This document shows, one piece after another, positions 34,492 through 42,750 of a DNA stretch of 64,000 nt. The stretch is from JAUIAI01 sp041396585 (GTDB lineage Bacteria; Pseudomonadota; Gammaproteobacteria; Burkholderiales; Burkholderiaceae_E). How positions within the stretch are numbered: the first letter of the stretch is position 1; each line of letters begins with the position of its first letter. The stretch is from NCBI GenBank assembly GCA_041396585.1, contig JAWKYG010000017.1, positions 1 to 64,000 of the forward strand, given 5' to 3'. The notes under the pieces are model-generated. The model ran no database searches. It saw only the letters and a program-made list of their open reading frames with translations, and was not told the origin of the DNA. Both the position numbers and the translations under genes were made by a program.

Positions 34492-35727
34492 ATGCCACCA
34501 TCGACCGCGCCCGACACCGAGCCCTGGCGGGGCTGCCTGAATCCGAATCGGGCCGCCTCCGCCGAGCCCTACGCCGGGCCGCGCGAGTCGGTGCTCAATG
34601 ACGCCGGCTTCGCAGCGGCCGAGGCCGCGGTCACAGGCTGGCCCGGCTATGCGCGCACGCCGCTGCTGAGCCTGCCGGCGATGGCCGGCCGCCTCGGGCT
34701 GGCCGCCCTGATGTACAAGGACGAAGGCCTGCGATTCGGCCTGAAGAGTTTCAAGGCGCTGGGCGGTGCCTATGCGGTCTACCGGCTGCTGGCCCGCAAG
34801 GTGGCCGAGCACACCGGCGGGCCCGAGCCCGATACCGCCGAGCTCCTGTCGGGGCGCTGGGCGTCGATCGCGCGCGAGATCACGGTCACCTGCGCCACCG
34901 ACGGCAATCACGGCCGCTCGGTGGCCTGGGGCGCACAGCTGTTTGGTTGTCGTTGTGTGATCTACATCCATGCCACGGTCAGTGAGGGCCGCCGTGAGGC
35001 CATCGCCCACTATGGTGCCGAAGTCGTGCGCGTGGCCGGCAACTACGATGATTCGGTGCGCCATGCCGATGCCCAGGCGCGCGCCCATGGCTGGACCGTG
35101 GTCAGCGACACCACCTACGAGGGCTATCGCGACATTCCGATCGATGTCATGCACGGCTACGGCGTGATGTCGCGCGAGATACTCGCACAACTCGGTGACG
35201 CACCACCGCCCACCCATGTCCTGGTGCAGGCCGGCGTCGGCGCGTTCGCGGCCTCGGTTGCCGCGGTGTTCTGGATCGCCTGGGGCCCACAACGGCCACG
35301 TTTCATCGTGGTGGAGCCGACGCGCGCCGACTGCCATCTGCAAAGCGCGCTGGCCGGTCATCCGGTGGCGGTCACCGGCGATCTCGACACGGTCATGGCC
35401 GGCCTGGCCTGCGGAGAGGTCTCGCCGGCGGCCTGGGAGATCGTCTCGACGGCGGCCGATGCTTTCGTGGCCATCGACGATCACTATGCGCTGGATGCCG
35501 TGCGCGCCTTCGCCAACCCGGCCGGCGGCGATCCGGCACTGGTGTCCGGAGAAACCGGCGCCACGGGCCTGGGCGCCTTGCTGGCCGCGCGTGAACATAC
35601 CGCGTTGCGTGAGCTGATGAGCCTCGATGCCGACTCGCGCGTGCTGCTGCTGGGCAGCGAGGGCGACACCGATCCGGCGCTCTATCGCGAGATCACAGGC
35701 CGCGATGCCGCAGAGGTGCGCGGATGA
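34492..35727 (+). CDS. dpaL: Diaminopropionate ammonia-lyase
   Basis: Fold-type II PLP enzyme of 411 residues converting 2,3-diaminopropionate to pyruvate and two ammonia (also D-serine in some). FGLKSFKALGGAYA carries the PLP Lys at about residue 88; TCATDGNHGRSVAWGA is the substrate-loop Asn; the phosphate loop reads QAGVGAFAASV; GSEGDTDP is the C-terminal family ending. No strong ribosome site precedes ATG 34492; upstream in-frame sequence to 34390 lacks homology. Its stop overlaps the next gene by 4 nt. E. coli ygeX sits beside an M20 hydrolase (ygeY) in the same way. Confidence 0.9.
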   Translation: MPPSTAPDTEPWRGCLNPNRAASAEPYAGPRESVLNDAGFAAAEAAVTGWPGYARTPLLSLPAMAGRLGLAALMYKDEGLRFGLKSFKALGGAYAVYRLLARKVAEHTGGPEPDTAELLSGRWASIAREITVTCATDGNHGRSVAWGAQLFGCRCVIYIHATVSEGRREAIAHYGAEVVRVAGNYDDSVRHADAQARAHGWTVVSDTTYEGYRDIPIDVMHGYGVMSREILAQLGDAPPPTHVLVQAGVGAFAASVAAVFWIAWGPQRPRFIVVEPTRADCHLQSALAGHPVAVTGDLDTVMAGLACGEVSPAAWEIVSTAADAFVAIDDHYALDAVRAFANPAGGDPALVSGETGATGLGALLAAREHTALRELMSLDADSRVLLLGSEGDTDPALYREITGRDAAEVRG

Positions 35728-36983
35728 ACCACGAGGCATTGCGCATCGACCGGGAACGGCTGCTTGCCCGGCTCGATGCCCTGGCCGGCATCGGCGCGAT
35801 CGATGGCGGCGGCTGCTGCCGGCTCGCCCTGACCGATGACGATCGGCTGGGCCGTGACCTGGTCGTGGCCTGGATGCGTGAACTCGGCCTGAGCGTGACC
35901 ATCGATGCGATCGGCAACGTGTTCGGCCTGCGGCCGGGCCGCAATTCGTCCGCACCGCCGGTCATGACCGGTTCGCACATCGACACCGTGCGCACCGGCG
36001 GGCGCTACGATGGCAATCTTGGCGTGCTCGCCGGGCTCGAGGTCGTGCATGCGCTCAACGATGCCGGGATCATCACTGAAAGGCCGCTGGTGGTGGCCTT
36101 CTTCACCGACGAAGAAGGCGCGCGCTTTGCGCCCGACATGCTCGGCTCACTGGTCTATGTGGGCGGCATGACGCTGGCCGAGGCGCTCGAGGTGCGCGCG
36201 ATCGACGGTGCGCGCCTGGGCGATGAACTCGCCCGCATCGGCTACGCGGGCGATGCGCCACCGGGCGTGCACCGCCCGCATGCGTTCGTCGAGCTGCACA
36301 TCGAGCAGGGCCCGGTGCTGGACATCGAGGGCCTGACCATCGGCGCGGTGCAGGATCTGCAAGGCATCTCCTGGCAGGAACTGACGATCACCGGGCAGTC
36401 CAATCATGCCGGCACCACGCCGATGCGCCTGCGCCATGATGCCGGCTTTGCGGCCGCATCGGTGGCCACCTTCGTGCGCGGGCTCGCGCGCGAGATGGGT
36501 GGCGCCCAGGTGGCCACGGTCGGCAAGATCGACCTGCATCCGAACCTGATCAACGTGATCGCCGCGCGCGCCACCCTCACGGTGGATCTGCGCAACACCG
36601 ATGAATCTCTGCTGCGCGAGGCCGAGAGCCGGCTGACCGGGTTTCTCGCCCAGCTGGCGCATGATGAGGGGGTCGCGATCTCATCACGCTCCCTCGCCCG
36701 CTTCGAGCCGGTGATCTTCGATCAACGGGTGGTCGAGCGCATCGAGTCTGTCGCGACCCGGCTGGGGCTGAGCCAGCGCCGCATGACCTCGGGCGCCGGC
36801 CATGATGCGCAGATGCTCGCCCGCCTCTGCCCGACAGCGATGATCTTCGTGCCCAGCGTGCGCGGCATCAGCCACAATCCGGCCGAACACACCGAGGCCG
36901 CCGATCTCGAGGCCGGCGCGAATGTGCTGCTGCACACGCTGCTCGGGCTGGCCGACGACACCTCCGAACTCCCCACCGGCTGA
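35724..36983 (+). CDS. M20-family Zn hydrolase (N-carbamoyl-amino-acid / allantoate amidohydrolase type)
   Basis: A 419-residue metalloenzyme cleaving ureido or amide groups from amino acids. Metal ligands are visible in GSHIDTV (His85), GRYDGNLGV (Asp96), DEEGARF (Glu130/131), HIEQGP (His191) and the late GAGHDAQM His. GQSNHAGTTPMRLRHDA is the dimer-contact and substrate-carboxylate segment. Length and motifs match L-carbamoylases (AmaB/HyuC) and allantoate amidohydrolases. Starts by ATGA overlap with dpaL and ends 4 bp before the D-carbamoylase, so they are one transcript. Confidence 0.9.
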   Translation: MNHEALRIDRERLLARLDALAGIGAIDGGGCCRLALTDDDRLGRDLVVAWMRELGLSVTIDAIGNVFGLRPGRNSSAPPVMTGSHIDTVRTGGRYDGNLGVLAGLEVVHALNDAGIITERPLVVAFFTDEEGARFAPDMLGSLVYVGGMTLAEALEVRAIDGARLGDELARIGYAGDAPPGVHRPHAFVELHIEQGPVLDIEGLTIGAVQDLQGISWQELTITGQSNHAGTTPMRLRHDAGFAAASVATFVRGLAREMGGAQVATVGKIDLHPNLINVIAARATLTVDLRNTDESLLREAESRLTGFLAQLAHDEGVAISSRSLARFEPVIFDQRVVERIESVATRLGLSQRRMTSGAGHDAQMLARLCPTAMIFVPSVRGISHNPAEHTEAADLEAGANVLLHTLLGLADDTSELPTG

Positions 36984-36987
36984 TCCC

Positions 36988-37923
36988 ATGACCCGAATCG
37001 TCACTGTCGGCGCCGCCCAACTCGGCCCGATCGCGCGCAGCGAAACGCGCGCCCAGGTGGTAGAGCGCCTGCTCGCCCTGATGCATCAGGCCAAGGCCAA
37101 CGGCTGCGACCTGGTGGTCTTTCCCGAGCTGGCGCTGACCACCTTTTTCCCGCGCTGGTACCTGGAAGACCCGGCCGAGCTCGATGCCTTCTACGAGCGC
37201 GAGATGCCCGGCCCTGAAACCCGGCCGCTGTTCGACGCCGCCGCCCGCCTGGGCATCGGCTTCTATCTGGGCTATGCCGAACTCTGCGAGGAAGACGGCC
37301 GCCTGCGCCGCTTCAACACCGCGATCACCGTCGATACCGGTGGCCGCATCGTCGGCAAATATCGCAAGATCCATCTGCCCGGCCATGCCGAGCATGAGCC
37401 GTGGCGCGCATTCCAGCACCTGGAGAAGCGCTATTTCGAAACCGGCAACCTCGGCTTCAATGTGTTTCGTGCCTTCGACGGCATTCTCGGCATGGCGATC
37501 TGCAACGACCGACGTTGGTCTGAAACCTACCGGGTCATGGGCCTGCAAGGCGTGGAAATGATCATGATCGGCTACAACACGCCGGTCCACAATCCGCCTG
37601 CACCCGAGCACGATGCGCTCTCGCACTTCCACAATGAGCTGGTGATGCAGGCCGGCGCCTATCAGAATGGCACCTGGGTGGTGGGCGTGGCCAAGGCCGG
37701 CCTCGAGGAAGGCGTGATGCAGATCGGCAATTCGATCATCGTGGCGCCTTCGGGTGAGATCGTCGGCGCCTGCTCGACGGTGGGCGACGAACTGGCGATC
37801 GCGCGCTGCGATCTCGATCTCACGCTGTCTTACAAGAACACCACGTTCAACTTCGCCAGGCATCGCGAGCCGCATGCCTACGGGATGATTGTCGAACGCA
37901 AGGGGGCGATCGCGCCGGACTGA
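36988..37923 (+). CDS. N-carbamoyl-D-amino-acid hydrolase
   Basis: Nitrilase-superfamily enzyme of 311 residues that removes the carbamoyl group from N-carbamoyl-D-amino acids, giving the D-amino acid, CO2 and ammonia. The catalytic triad sits at exactly the known positions: Glu47 (VFPEL), Lys127 (YRKIHLPG) and Cys172 (ICNDRRWSE). ATG 36988 lies 4 bp after the upstream stop. With the M20 hydrolase it could cover both stereoisomers of a carbamoylated substrate; no hydantoinase gene is visible. Confidence 0.92.
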   Translation: MTRIVTVGAAQLGPIARSETRAQVVERLLALMHQAKANGCDLVVFPELALTTFFPRWYLEDPAELDAFYEREMPGPETRPLFDAAARLGIGFYLGYAELCEEDGRLRRFNTAITVDTGGRIVGKYRKIHLPGHAEHEPWRAFQHLEKRYFETGNLGFNVFRAFDGILGMAICNDRRWSETYRVMGLQGVEMIMIGYNTPVHNPPAPEHDALSHFHNELVMQAGAYQNGTWVVGVAKAGLEEGVMQIGNSIIVAPSGEIVGACSTVGDELAIARCDLDLTLSYKNTTFNFARHREPHAYGMIVERKGAIAPD

Positions 37924-37955
37924 GCCACGCGACCGGACCGACACCGCCGCGCCCG

Positions 37956-38011
37956 GCGAATCCGCGCCCGCCGATCCGCGCCCGCCGATCCGCGCCCGCC
38001 GATCCGCGCCC
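37956..38011 (+). repeat. Short tandem repeat, 4 units of 14 bp (GCCGATCCGCGCCC)
   Basis: Three exact copies of GCCGATCCGCGCCC (from 37970) follow one variant copy GCGAATCCGCGCCC. It lies in the gap between the D-carbamoylase stop and queC. Confidence 0.9.
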
Positions 38012-38144
38012 AGCGGGCCCGCGCTGACAGAGGCGGCCTCGCGGGCCGGGGCATCCTCTGCATCAATGGCGTAAGACGCCCTTATACTCCCGCGTTTTGC
38101 CGCGGACGCCTGGGCGCCCGCCCACTGCCGAAGGAAGTGCCACG

Positions 38145-38855
38145 ATGAGCGTCGTCGACCGGGATGCCCTGGTGCTGTTCTCGGGCGGCCAGGATTCGAC
38201 CACCTGTCTGGCCTGGGCACTCGAACGCTTTCGCCGGGTCGAAACCATCGGCTTCGAATACGGCCAGCGCCATGCGGTGGAACTGCAGGTGCGCCAGCGC
38301 ACGCTGCATGAGCTACGCGCTGCGTTTCCGCAGTGGGCAACACGTCTGGGCGAAGATCATCTGTTGTCGCTGTCCACCCTGGGCCAGATCAGCGATACCG
38401 CGCTCACCCGCGAGCGCGAAATCGCGTTCGCCGCCGGCGGCCTGCCTGACACCTTCGTGCCCGGGCGCAATCTGCTGTTCTTCACCTATGCGGCCGCCGT
38501 GGCCTATCGACGCGGCATCGATGTGCTCGTCGGCGGCATGTGCGAGACGGATTTTTCCGGCTACCCCGATTGCCGCGACAATACGCTCAAGGCATTGCAG
38601 GTGGCGATCAGCCTCGGACTGGATGCCCCGATGCTGCTCGAAACGCCGCTGATGTGGATCGACAAATCCGCCACCTGGCAGATGGCCGAATCGCTCGGCG
38701 GCGAGTCCCTGGTGCGGCTGATCATCGAGCACACGCACACCTGCTACCTGGGCGATCGTGATCACCGCCATCCGTGGGGATTCGGCTGTGGTTCATGCCC
38801 GGCCTGCGAGCTACGAGCCCAGGGATGGGTCCGCTACGCGGGCCGAACGACATAA
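38145..38855 (+). CDS. queC: 7-cyano-7-deazaguanine synthase
   Basis: ATP-dependent enzyme making preQ0 from 7-carboxy-7-deazaguanine in queuosine biosynthesis. 236 residues. The N-type ATP pyrophosphatase motif FSGGQDSTTCL lies at about 12-22; zinc Cys are in GFGCGSCPACELR plus the upstream CYLGD. GAAGGAAG precedes ATG 38145. A precursor transporter follows after 13 bp, fitting joint synthesis and salvage. queD, queE and queF are not seen here. Confidence 0.95.
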   Translation: MSVVDRDALVLFSGGQDSTTCLAWALERFRRVETIGFEYGQRHAVELQVRQRTLHELRAAFPQWATRLGEDHLLSLSTLGQISDTALTREREIAFAAGGLPDTFVPGRNLLFFTYAAAVAYRRGIDVLVGGMCETDFSGYPDCRDNTLKALQVAISLGLDAPMLLETPLMWIDKSATWQMAESLGGESLVRLIIEHTHTCYLGDRDHRHPWGFGCGSCPACELRAQGWVRYAGRTT

Positions 38856-38868
38856 CCTGGACACACCC

Positions 38869-39414
38869 ATGACCCAGAGATCCGCCGGCTTCATCTATCT
38901 CGTTGCCTTCGCGCTGTGTATTCCGATCGCCAACTGGATGATCGGCCACGTCGGCACCACCTGCGTTCCGGACGGCCCGTGCCTGATCCCGGTCTGGCCG
39001 GGTATCACCGCGCCGAGCGGCGTGCTGATGATCGGGCTGGCGCTGGTGCTGCGCGACCTTGTGCAGCGCACGCTCGGCCTGCGCTATGCAATGGGCGCGA
39101 TCCTGATCGGCGCCCTGCTCTCGGCGGCCGTGGCGCCACCGGCATTGGTACTGGCCTCTGCCACCGCCTTCCTGCTCTCGGAACTGGCGGATCTGCTCGT
39201 CTATACGCCGTTGCAGAAAAAGGGTCTGGTGCGCGCGGTGTTTGCCAGCAGCGTCGTGGGGCTGATCATCGACAGCGCGATCTTCCTGTATCTGGCCTTT
39301 GGCAGCATCCAGTTCATCGAGGGCCAGGTGTTGGGCAAGGCCTGGATGGTGCTGCTGTCGCTGCCGATCATTCACTGGCTGCGTCGCCAGGAACGGCCCG
39401 CGAGCGCACGCTGA
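38869..39414 (+). CDS. Queuosine-precursor transporter (YhhQ/VUT family)
   Basis: A 181-residue integral membrane protein with six hydrophobic segments. ITAPSGVLMIGLALVLRDLVQRTLG is the family signature, followed by ELADLLVYTPLQKKG. The family imports preQ0 or preQ1. ATG 38869 is 13 bp after the queC stop, so the two share a transcript and probably a purpose. The longer in-frame stretch upstream overlaps queC and is not used. Confidence 0.9.
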   Translation: MTQRSAGFIYLVAFALCIPIANWMIGHVGTTCVPDGPCLIPVWPGITAPSGVLMIGLALVLRDLVQRTLGLRYAMGAILIGALLSAAVAPPALVLASATAFLLSELADLLVYTPLQKKGLVRAVFASSVVGLIIDSAIFLYLAFGSIQFIEGQVLGKAWMVLLSLPIIHWLRRQERPASAR

Positions 39415-39439
39415 CCGGCGCCACGGGATCGCCGCCGCG

Positions 39440-40372
39440 ATGGCTCCGGATTCACCGTCCGGGCCGCGGGTGAGCCGCGTGATATCCGCGCCGCGCCCCG
39501 GCTGGCTGGCGCTCGCCCCGGTGATCTTCCTGCTGCTCTGGTCCGGTGGTTATGTGTTTGCCAAGATCGGCCTGCGCGACGCCACGCCGATGGCGCTGCT
39601 CTGTCTGCGCTACGGCGTCGTCGTGATCCTGATGGCCGCGCTGTTCGCGCTCATGCGCCCGGCGTTGCCGCGCCGGCCCGCCGACTGGGGGCATTTGGCC
39701 TTCGTCGGCTTTCCGATCCAGGTGGTGTACTTCGGTCTGAGCTATCTGGCATTCAGCAGCGGCGTGTCGGCCGGCACAGTGGCACTGATCATGTCGCTGC
39801 AACCGATCCTCGTCGCCTTGATCGCGCCACTCTGGACGCGCGAGCGGGTCGGCGCGCGTCGCTGGCTGGGCCTGTTCATCGCGCTCGCGGGCACCGTGGT
39901 CGTGATCATCTCGCGCTCGGCGCTGGCACCGCCGTCCTGGAGCGGCCTGCTCCTGACCACACTCGGGCTGTTCGGCATGACCGCGGCCACATTGTGGGAG
40001 AAGCGTTTCGGCAGGCCCCATCATCCGGTCACCGCCAACCTGGTCGGTTATGCGGCAGGGCTGCTCGGCGTGCTGCCGATGATGCTCGCCTTCGAGACGC
40101 CAGCCGTGCACTGGAGCGCATCGTTCATCGGTGCGCTGGCTTATCTCGTGGTGGGCAATTCCCTGATCGCGCTGGGCCTGCTGCTGGCGATGGTGCGCGC
40201 CGGTGCGGTCAGCCGGGTTTCGGCACTGCTGTTTCTCGTGCCGCCGATGGCGGCGCTGTTCGCCTGGATGGCGCTGGATGAGGCCATGCCACCGGCCGCG
40301 TGGCTGGGGCTGGCCATTGCCGGCGCCGGCGTTTATGTCGCCACGAGAGAACCAAGGACGACGCGGCCCTGA
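39440..40372 (+). CDS. EamA/DMT-family transporter
   Basis: A 310-residue membrane protein with ten hydrophobic segments arranged as two EamA repeats (about 25-150 and 165-300). The N-terminal FLLLWSGGYVFAKIGLRDATPM and LIMSLQPILVALIAPL segments are typical of drug/metabolite exporters. It follows the YhhQ-type gene by 25 bp on the same strand. Substrate unknown; members export amino acids, purines or other metabolites. Confidence 0.88.
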   Translation: MAPDSPSGPRVSRVISAPRPGWLALAPVIFLLLWSGGYVFAKIGLRDATPMALLCLRYGVVVILMAALFALMRPALPRRPADWGHLAFVGFPIQVVYFGLSYLAFSSGVSAGTVALIMSLQPILVALIAPLWTRERVGARRWLGLFIALAGTVVVIISRSALAPPSWSGLLLTTLGLFGMTAATLWEKRFGRPHHPVTANLVGYAAGLLGVLPMMLAFETPAVHWSASFIGALAYLVVGNSLIALGLLLAMVRAGAVSRVSALLFLVPPMAALFAWMALDEAMPPAAWLGLAIAGAGVYVATREPRTTRP

Positions 40373-40393
40373 GCCGCCCGACCCGATCCGAGG

Positions 40394-41368
40394 CTAAGCA
40401 GCGTGCTTCCCTGCCAGCATCCCCTCGATCAGCAGCTGCACCGCCAGGGCCTCCTCGATCGTCGCGAGCTGATGCGGCTGCCCGTGCAGCCACTTGTCCA
40501 GCTCGGTGAGCTGCCGCCGCAGCGCGCTGGTGCGCGGATCCTCGTCGGCCCAGTCGATCACCTCGGCCCAGGGTCCGCCCTCGGAGCGCCATAGCTGATA
40601 GAACTCGCGAAACTGATAGCTCGCCCGGCTGCCTTTGACGGTGACCTCCTGGCGATCGGGTTGCGGCCCGCCGGTGGTGCCGAGCACGTTCACCACACGA
40701 CCGTCGGCGGTCTCGAGGCGCGCGAGCATGTCCAGCTCGCACAGGGCCGGGTCGGCCGGGTAGCGCGGCGAGGCCGTGCGCAAACGCAGCGGGCCAAGGA
40801 AACGCCCGGCCAGAAACAGGAAGTGCGAGATCACCTCGCGCGTGTAGCCGCCCTCTGCCCGAAAGCGCAGCCAGTCGGCATCCACCTGCCAGGCACGCGG
40901 CCAGGCCGGATAGGTGACCACGATGTCGATGCCGATGAGCTCGCCGGTCTCACCCGCATCGATCGCGCGATGCAGCTCGGCAAAGCCGCGGGACGAAGCC
41001 TGCGTGAAATTGACCACCGTGCCGAGCCTGGCCGGCCTCAGGCGCTCGACCAGATCGCGGCTTTCGGCATCATCGGTGCCCAGCGGCTTTTCCAGGAACA
41101 CGCCCTGTCCGTTGGCCGCGGCCGCCAGTGCCAGCGCCTTGCGCGGGCCGGGCGGACAGGCCAGGTAGACCACATCGGCGCCGGCCATGGCGGCGTTGGC
41201 ATCGGCCGCGATCGGCGCATCGGGCATCAGCTCGCGGGTCTTCGCAAGTGATCCCGGCGAGGGATCCCACAAGCCGCTGATCTCGAACGACGGATGGACC
41301 AGCGCATTGGTGAGCATGCGCCGGCCCATGATGCCCAGCCCGATGATCGCCATCTTGTTGACGGCCAT
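40394..41368 (-). CDS. Gfo/Idh/MocA-family oxidoreductase
   Basis: A 324-residue NAD(P)-dependent oxidoreductase. The Rossmann motif AIIGLGIMGRRML is at about residues 7-19; the EKP motif is in FLEKPLGTDD near 90; the C-terminal half is the alpha/beta domain. AGGAG lies 11 nt before ATG 41368, which is preferred over the GTG/ATG 10 codons earlier. Such enzymes act on sugars, inositols or related compounds; the substrate cannot be set. It is convergent with the EamA gene. Confidence 0.88.
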   Translation of the reverse strand: MAVNKMAIIGLGIMGRRMLTNALVHPSFEISGLWDPSPGSLAKTRELMPDAPIAADANAAMAGADVVYLACPPGPRKALALAAAANGQGVFLEKPLGTDDAESRDLVERLRPARLGTVVNFTQASSRGFAELHRAIDAGETGELIGIDIVVTYPAWPRAWQVDADWLRFRAEGGYTREVISHFLFLAGRFLGPLRLRTASPRYPADPALCELDMLARLETADGRVVNVLGTTGGPQPDRQEVTVKGSRASYQFREFYQLWRSEGGPWAEVIDWADEDPRTSALRRQLTELDKWLHGQPHQLATIEEALAVQLLIEGMLAGKHAA

Positions 41369-41450
41369 AGACAGCTCTCCTGAAACGGAAAGCTGCAAGT
41401 ATCCCGCATCGGGTCAGCAGGCGGGTTCGGTGCCCCGCCCGGCTGGCAGA

Positions 41451-42101
41451 TCACTTGCCGGCGGCGTCACCCCAGAGCTCGGAGAGCCGCTGGTCGCGGC
41501 CACACCCATGCCGATAGAACTTGTAGCGGATCGGATTCTTCTCGTAGTAGTTCTGGTGATACTGCTCGGCTGCGTAGAACGGGCCGGCGCGCACGATCTC
41601 GACCTTGATCGGATCGGGGAAAGGTTTGCTGTCGCGCAGCTTCGCGAGCGAGGCCTGCGCGGCCGCCCACTGGGCGTCATCGAGCGGATAGATGCCCGGG
41701 CGATACTGCGAGCCGATGTCACAGAACTGCCGGTCGGACACGGTGGGATCCACGTTGTGCCAGAAGACCTCCAGCAAACGCTCGTAGCTGACCTTGGCCG
41801 GATCGTAGACCACGTGCACCGCCTCAGTGTGCCCGGTGCCGCCCGCGGACACCTGTCGGTAGGTGGGATTCTCCACGCTGCCCCCCGTGTAGCCGGAGGT
41901 GGTCGCGCTGACCCCCTCGAGCTTGTCATAGGGCGGCTCCATGCACCAGAAACAGCCGCCAGCAAAGATCGCCACCGCCTGCCCCGGACCGGCCTCGGGC
42001 AGGGGCGCGGGTGCGTCGTCACCGCCGGCCGCGCCGGCCTGGCCGAGGAAACTCAGCGCCAGCAAGATACCGGCGATTCCGATGATTGGTTTGATGTTCA
42101 T
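41451..42101 (-). CDS. msrA: Periplasmic peptide-methionine (S)-S-oxide reductase
   Basis: Reduces S-form methionine sulfoxide. 216 residues with a signal peptide (1-25, GQAGAA end), so it is exported. Catalytic Cys50 lies in FAGGCFWCMEPPYDKLEG, with Cys53 next to it; GYTGGSVENPTYRQVSAGGTGHTEAV is the conserved substrate loop. Resolving Cys near the end is in FYRHGCGRDQ. ATG overlaps the msrB stop by 4 nt (ATGA). Upstream in-frame codons to 42137 lie in msrB. Confidence 0.94.
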   Translation of the reverse strand: MNIKPIIGIAGILLALSFLGQAGAAGGDDAPAPLPEAGPGQAVAIFAGGCFWCMEPPYDKLEGVSATTSGYTGGSVENPTYRQVSAGGTGHTEAVHVVYDPAKVSYERLLEVFWHNVDPTVSDRQFCDIGSQYRPGIYPLDDAQWAAAQASLAKLRDSKPFPDPIKVEIVRAGPFYAAEQYHQNYYEKNPIRYKFYRHGCGRDQRLSELWGDAAGK

Positions 42102-42586
42102 GATGCTTGAAACCTCAGTGCGATGCCGTTGTTGCAATAGCGCAGCCCGGTGGGCGCGGGGCCATCATCGAACACATGACCCTGATGCCCGCCGCAACGC
42201 GCGCAGTGATACTCGGTGCGCGGCAGAATCAGCTTCCAGTCGCGCTTGGTGCCCAACGCATCGGGCAGCGGCTCATAAAAGCTCGGCCAGCCGGTGCCGC
42301 TCTCGTACTTGGCTGCGCTGTCGAACAGCGGCAGATCGCAGCCGGCGCAATGAAAACGCCCGGCACGCTTTTCCTTGTTCAGCGGGCTGCTGTGCGGCGG
42401 CTCGGTACCTTCGTCGCGCAGCACATGAAACTGCTCGCGGGTCAGGCGCTGCCGCCATTCACCTTCGGACAGCACCACCCGGTCCGCCCGTGAAGGATCG
42501 GGATCCGATGCGGCCGCCGCCGGCCGGGAAATCATCGCGCTGGCCGGGGCCAGCGCGGCGAGACTGAGAAATGCACGTCTGATCAT
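42098..42586 (-). CDS. msrB: Periplasmic peptide-methionine (R)-S-oxide reductase
   Basis: Reduces R-form methionine sulfoxide. 162 residues: a signal-like N-terminus (RRAFLSLAALAPASA), zinc Cys pairs CAGC and CARC, and the catalytic Cys in RYCNNGIALRF. The motif GTGWPSFYEPL is conserved. It leads a two-gene operon with msrA on the minus strand, giving repair of both sulfoxide forms in the periplasm. Confidence 0.94.
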   Translation of the reverse strand: MIRRAFLSLAALAPASAMISRPAAAASDPDPSRADRVVLSEGEWRQRLTREQFHVLRDEGTEPPHSSPLNKEKRAGRFHCAGCDLPLFDSAAKYESGTGWPSFYEPLPDALGTKRDWKLILPRTEYHCARCGGHQGHVFDDGPAPTGLRYCNNGIALRFQAS

Positions 42587-42750
42587 GTCGGTGCTCGCTG
42601 CTTTGCCTATCGATGCAACAGGGTCGCACGGGCGGCATCAGACTTACGACGGGCTCTGATCAGGGCTGGCGCACGAGATCGGTCAGCGCGCCGGTGACGG
42701 GCGCCGCTGCTAGACTGCCCTTGCCCCCAAGCGCAACAAGTGAGCCTGTC

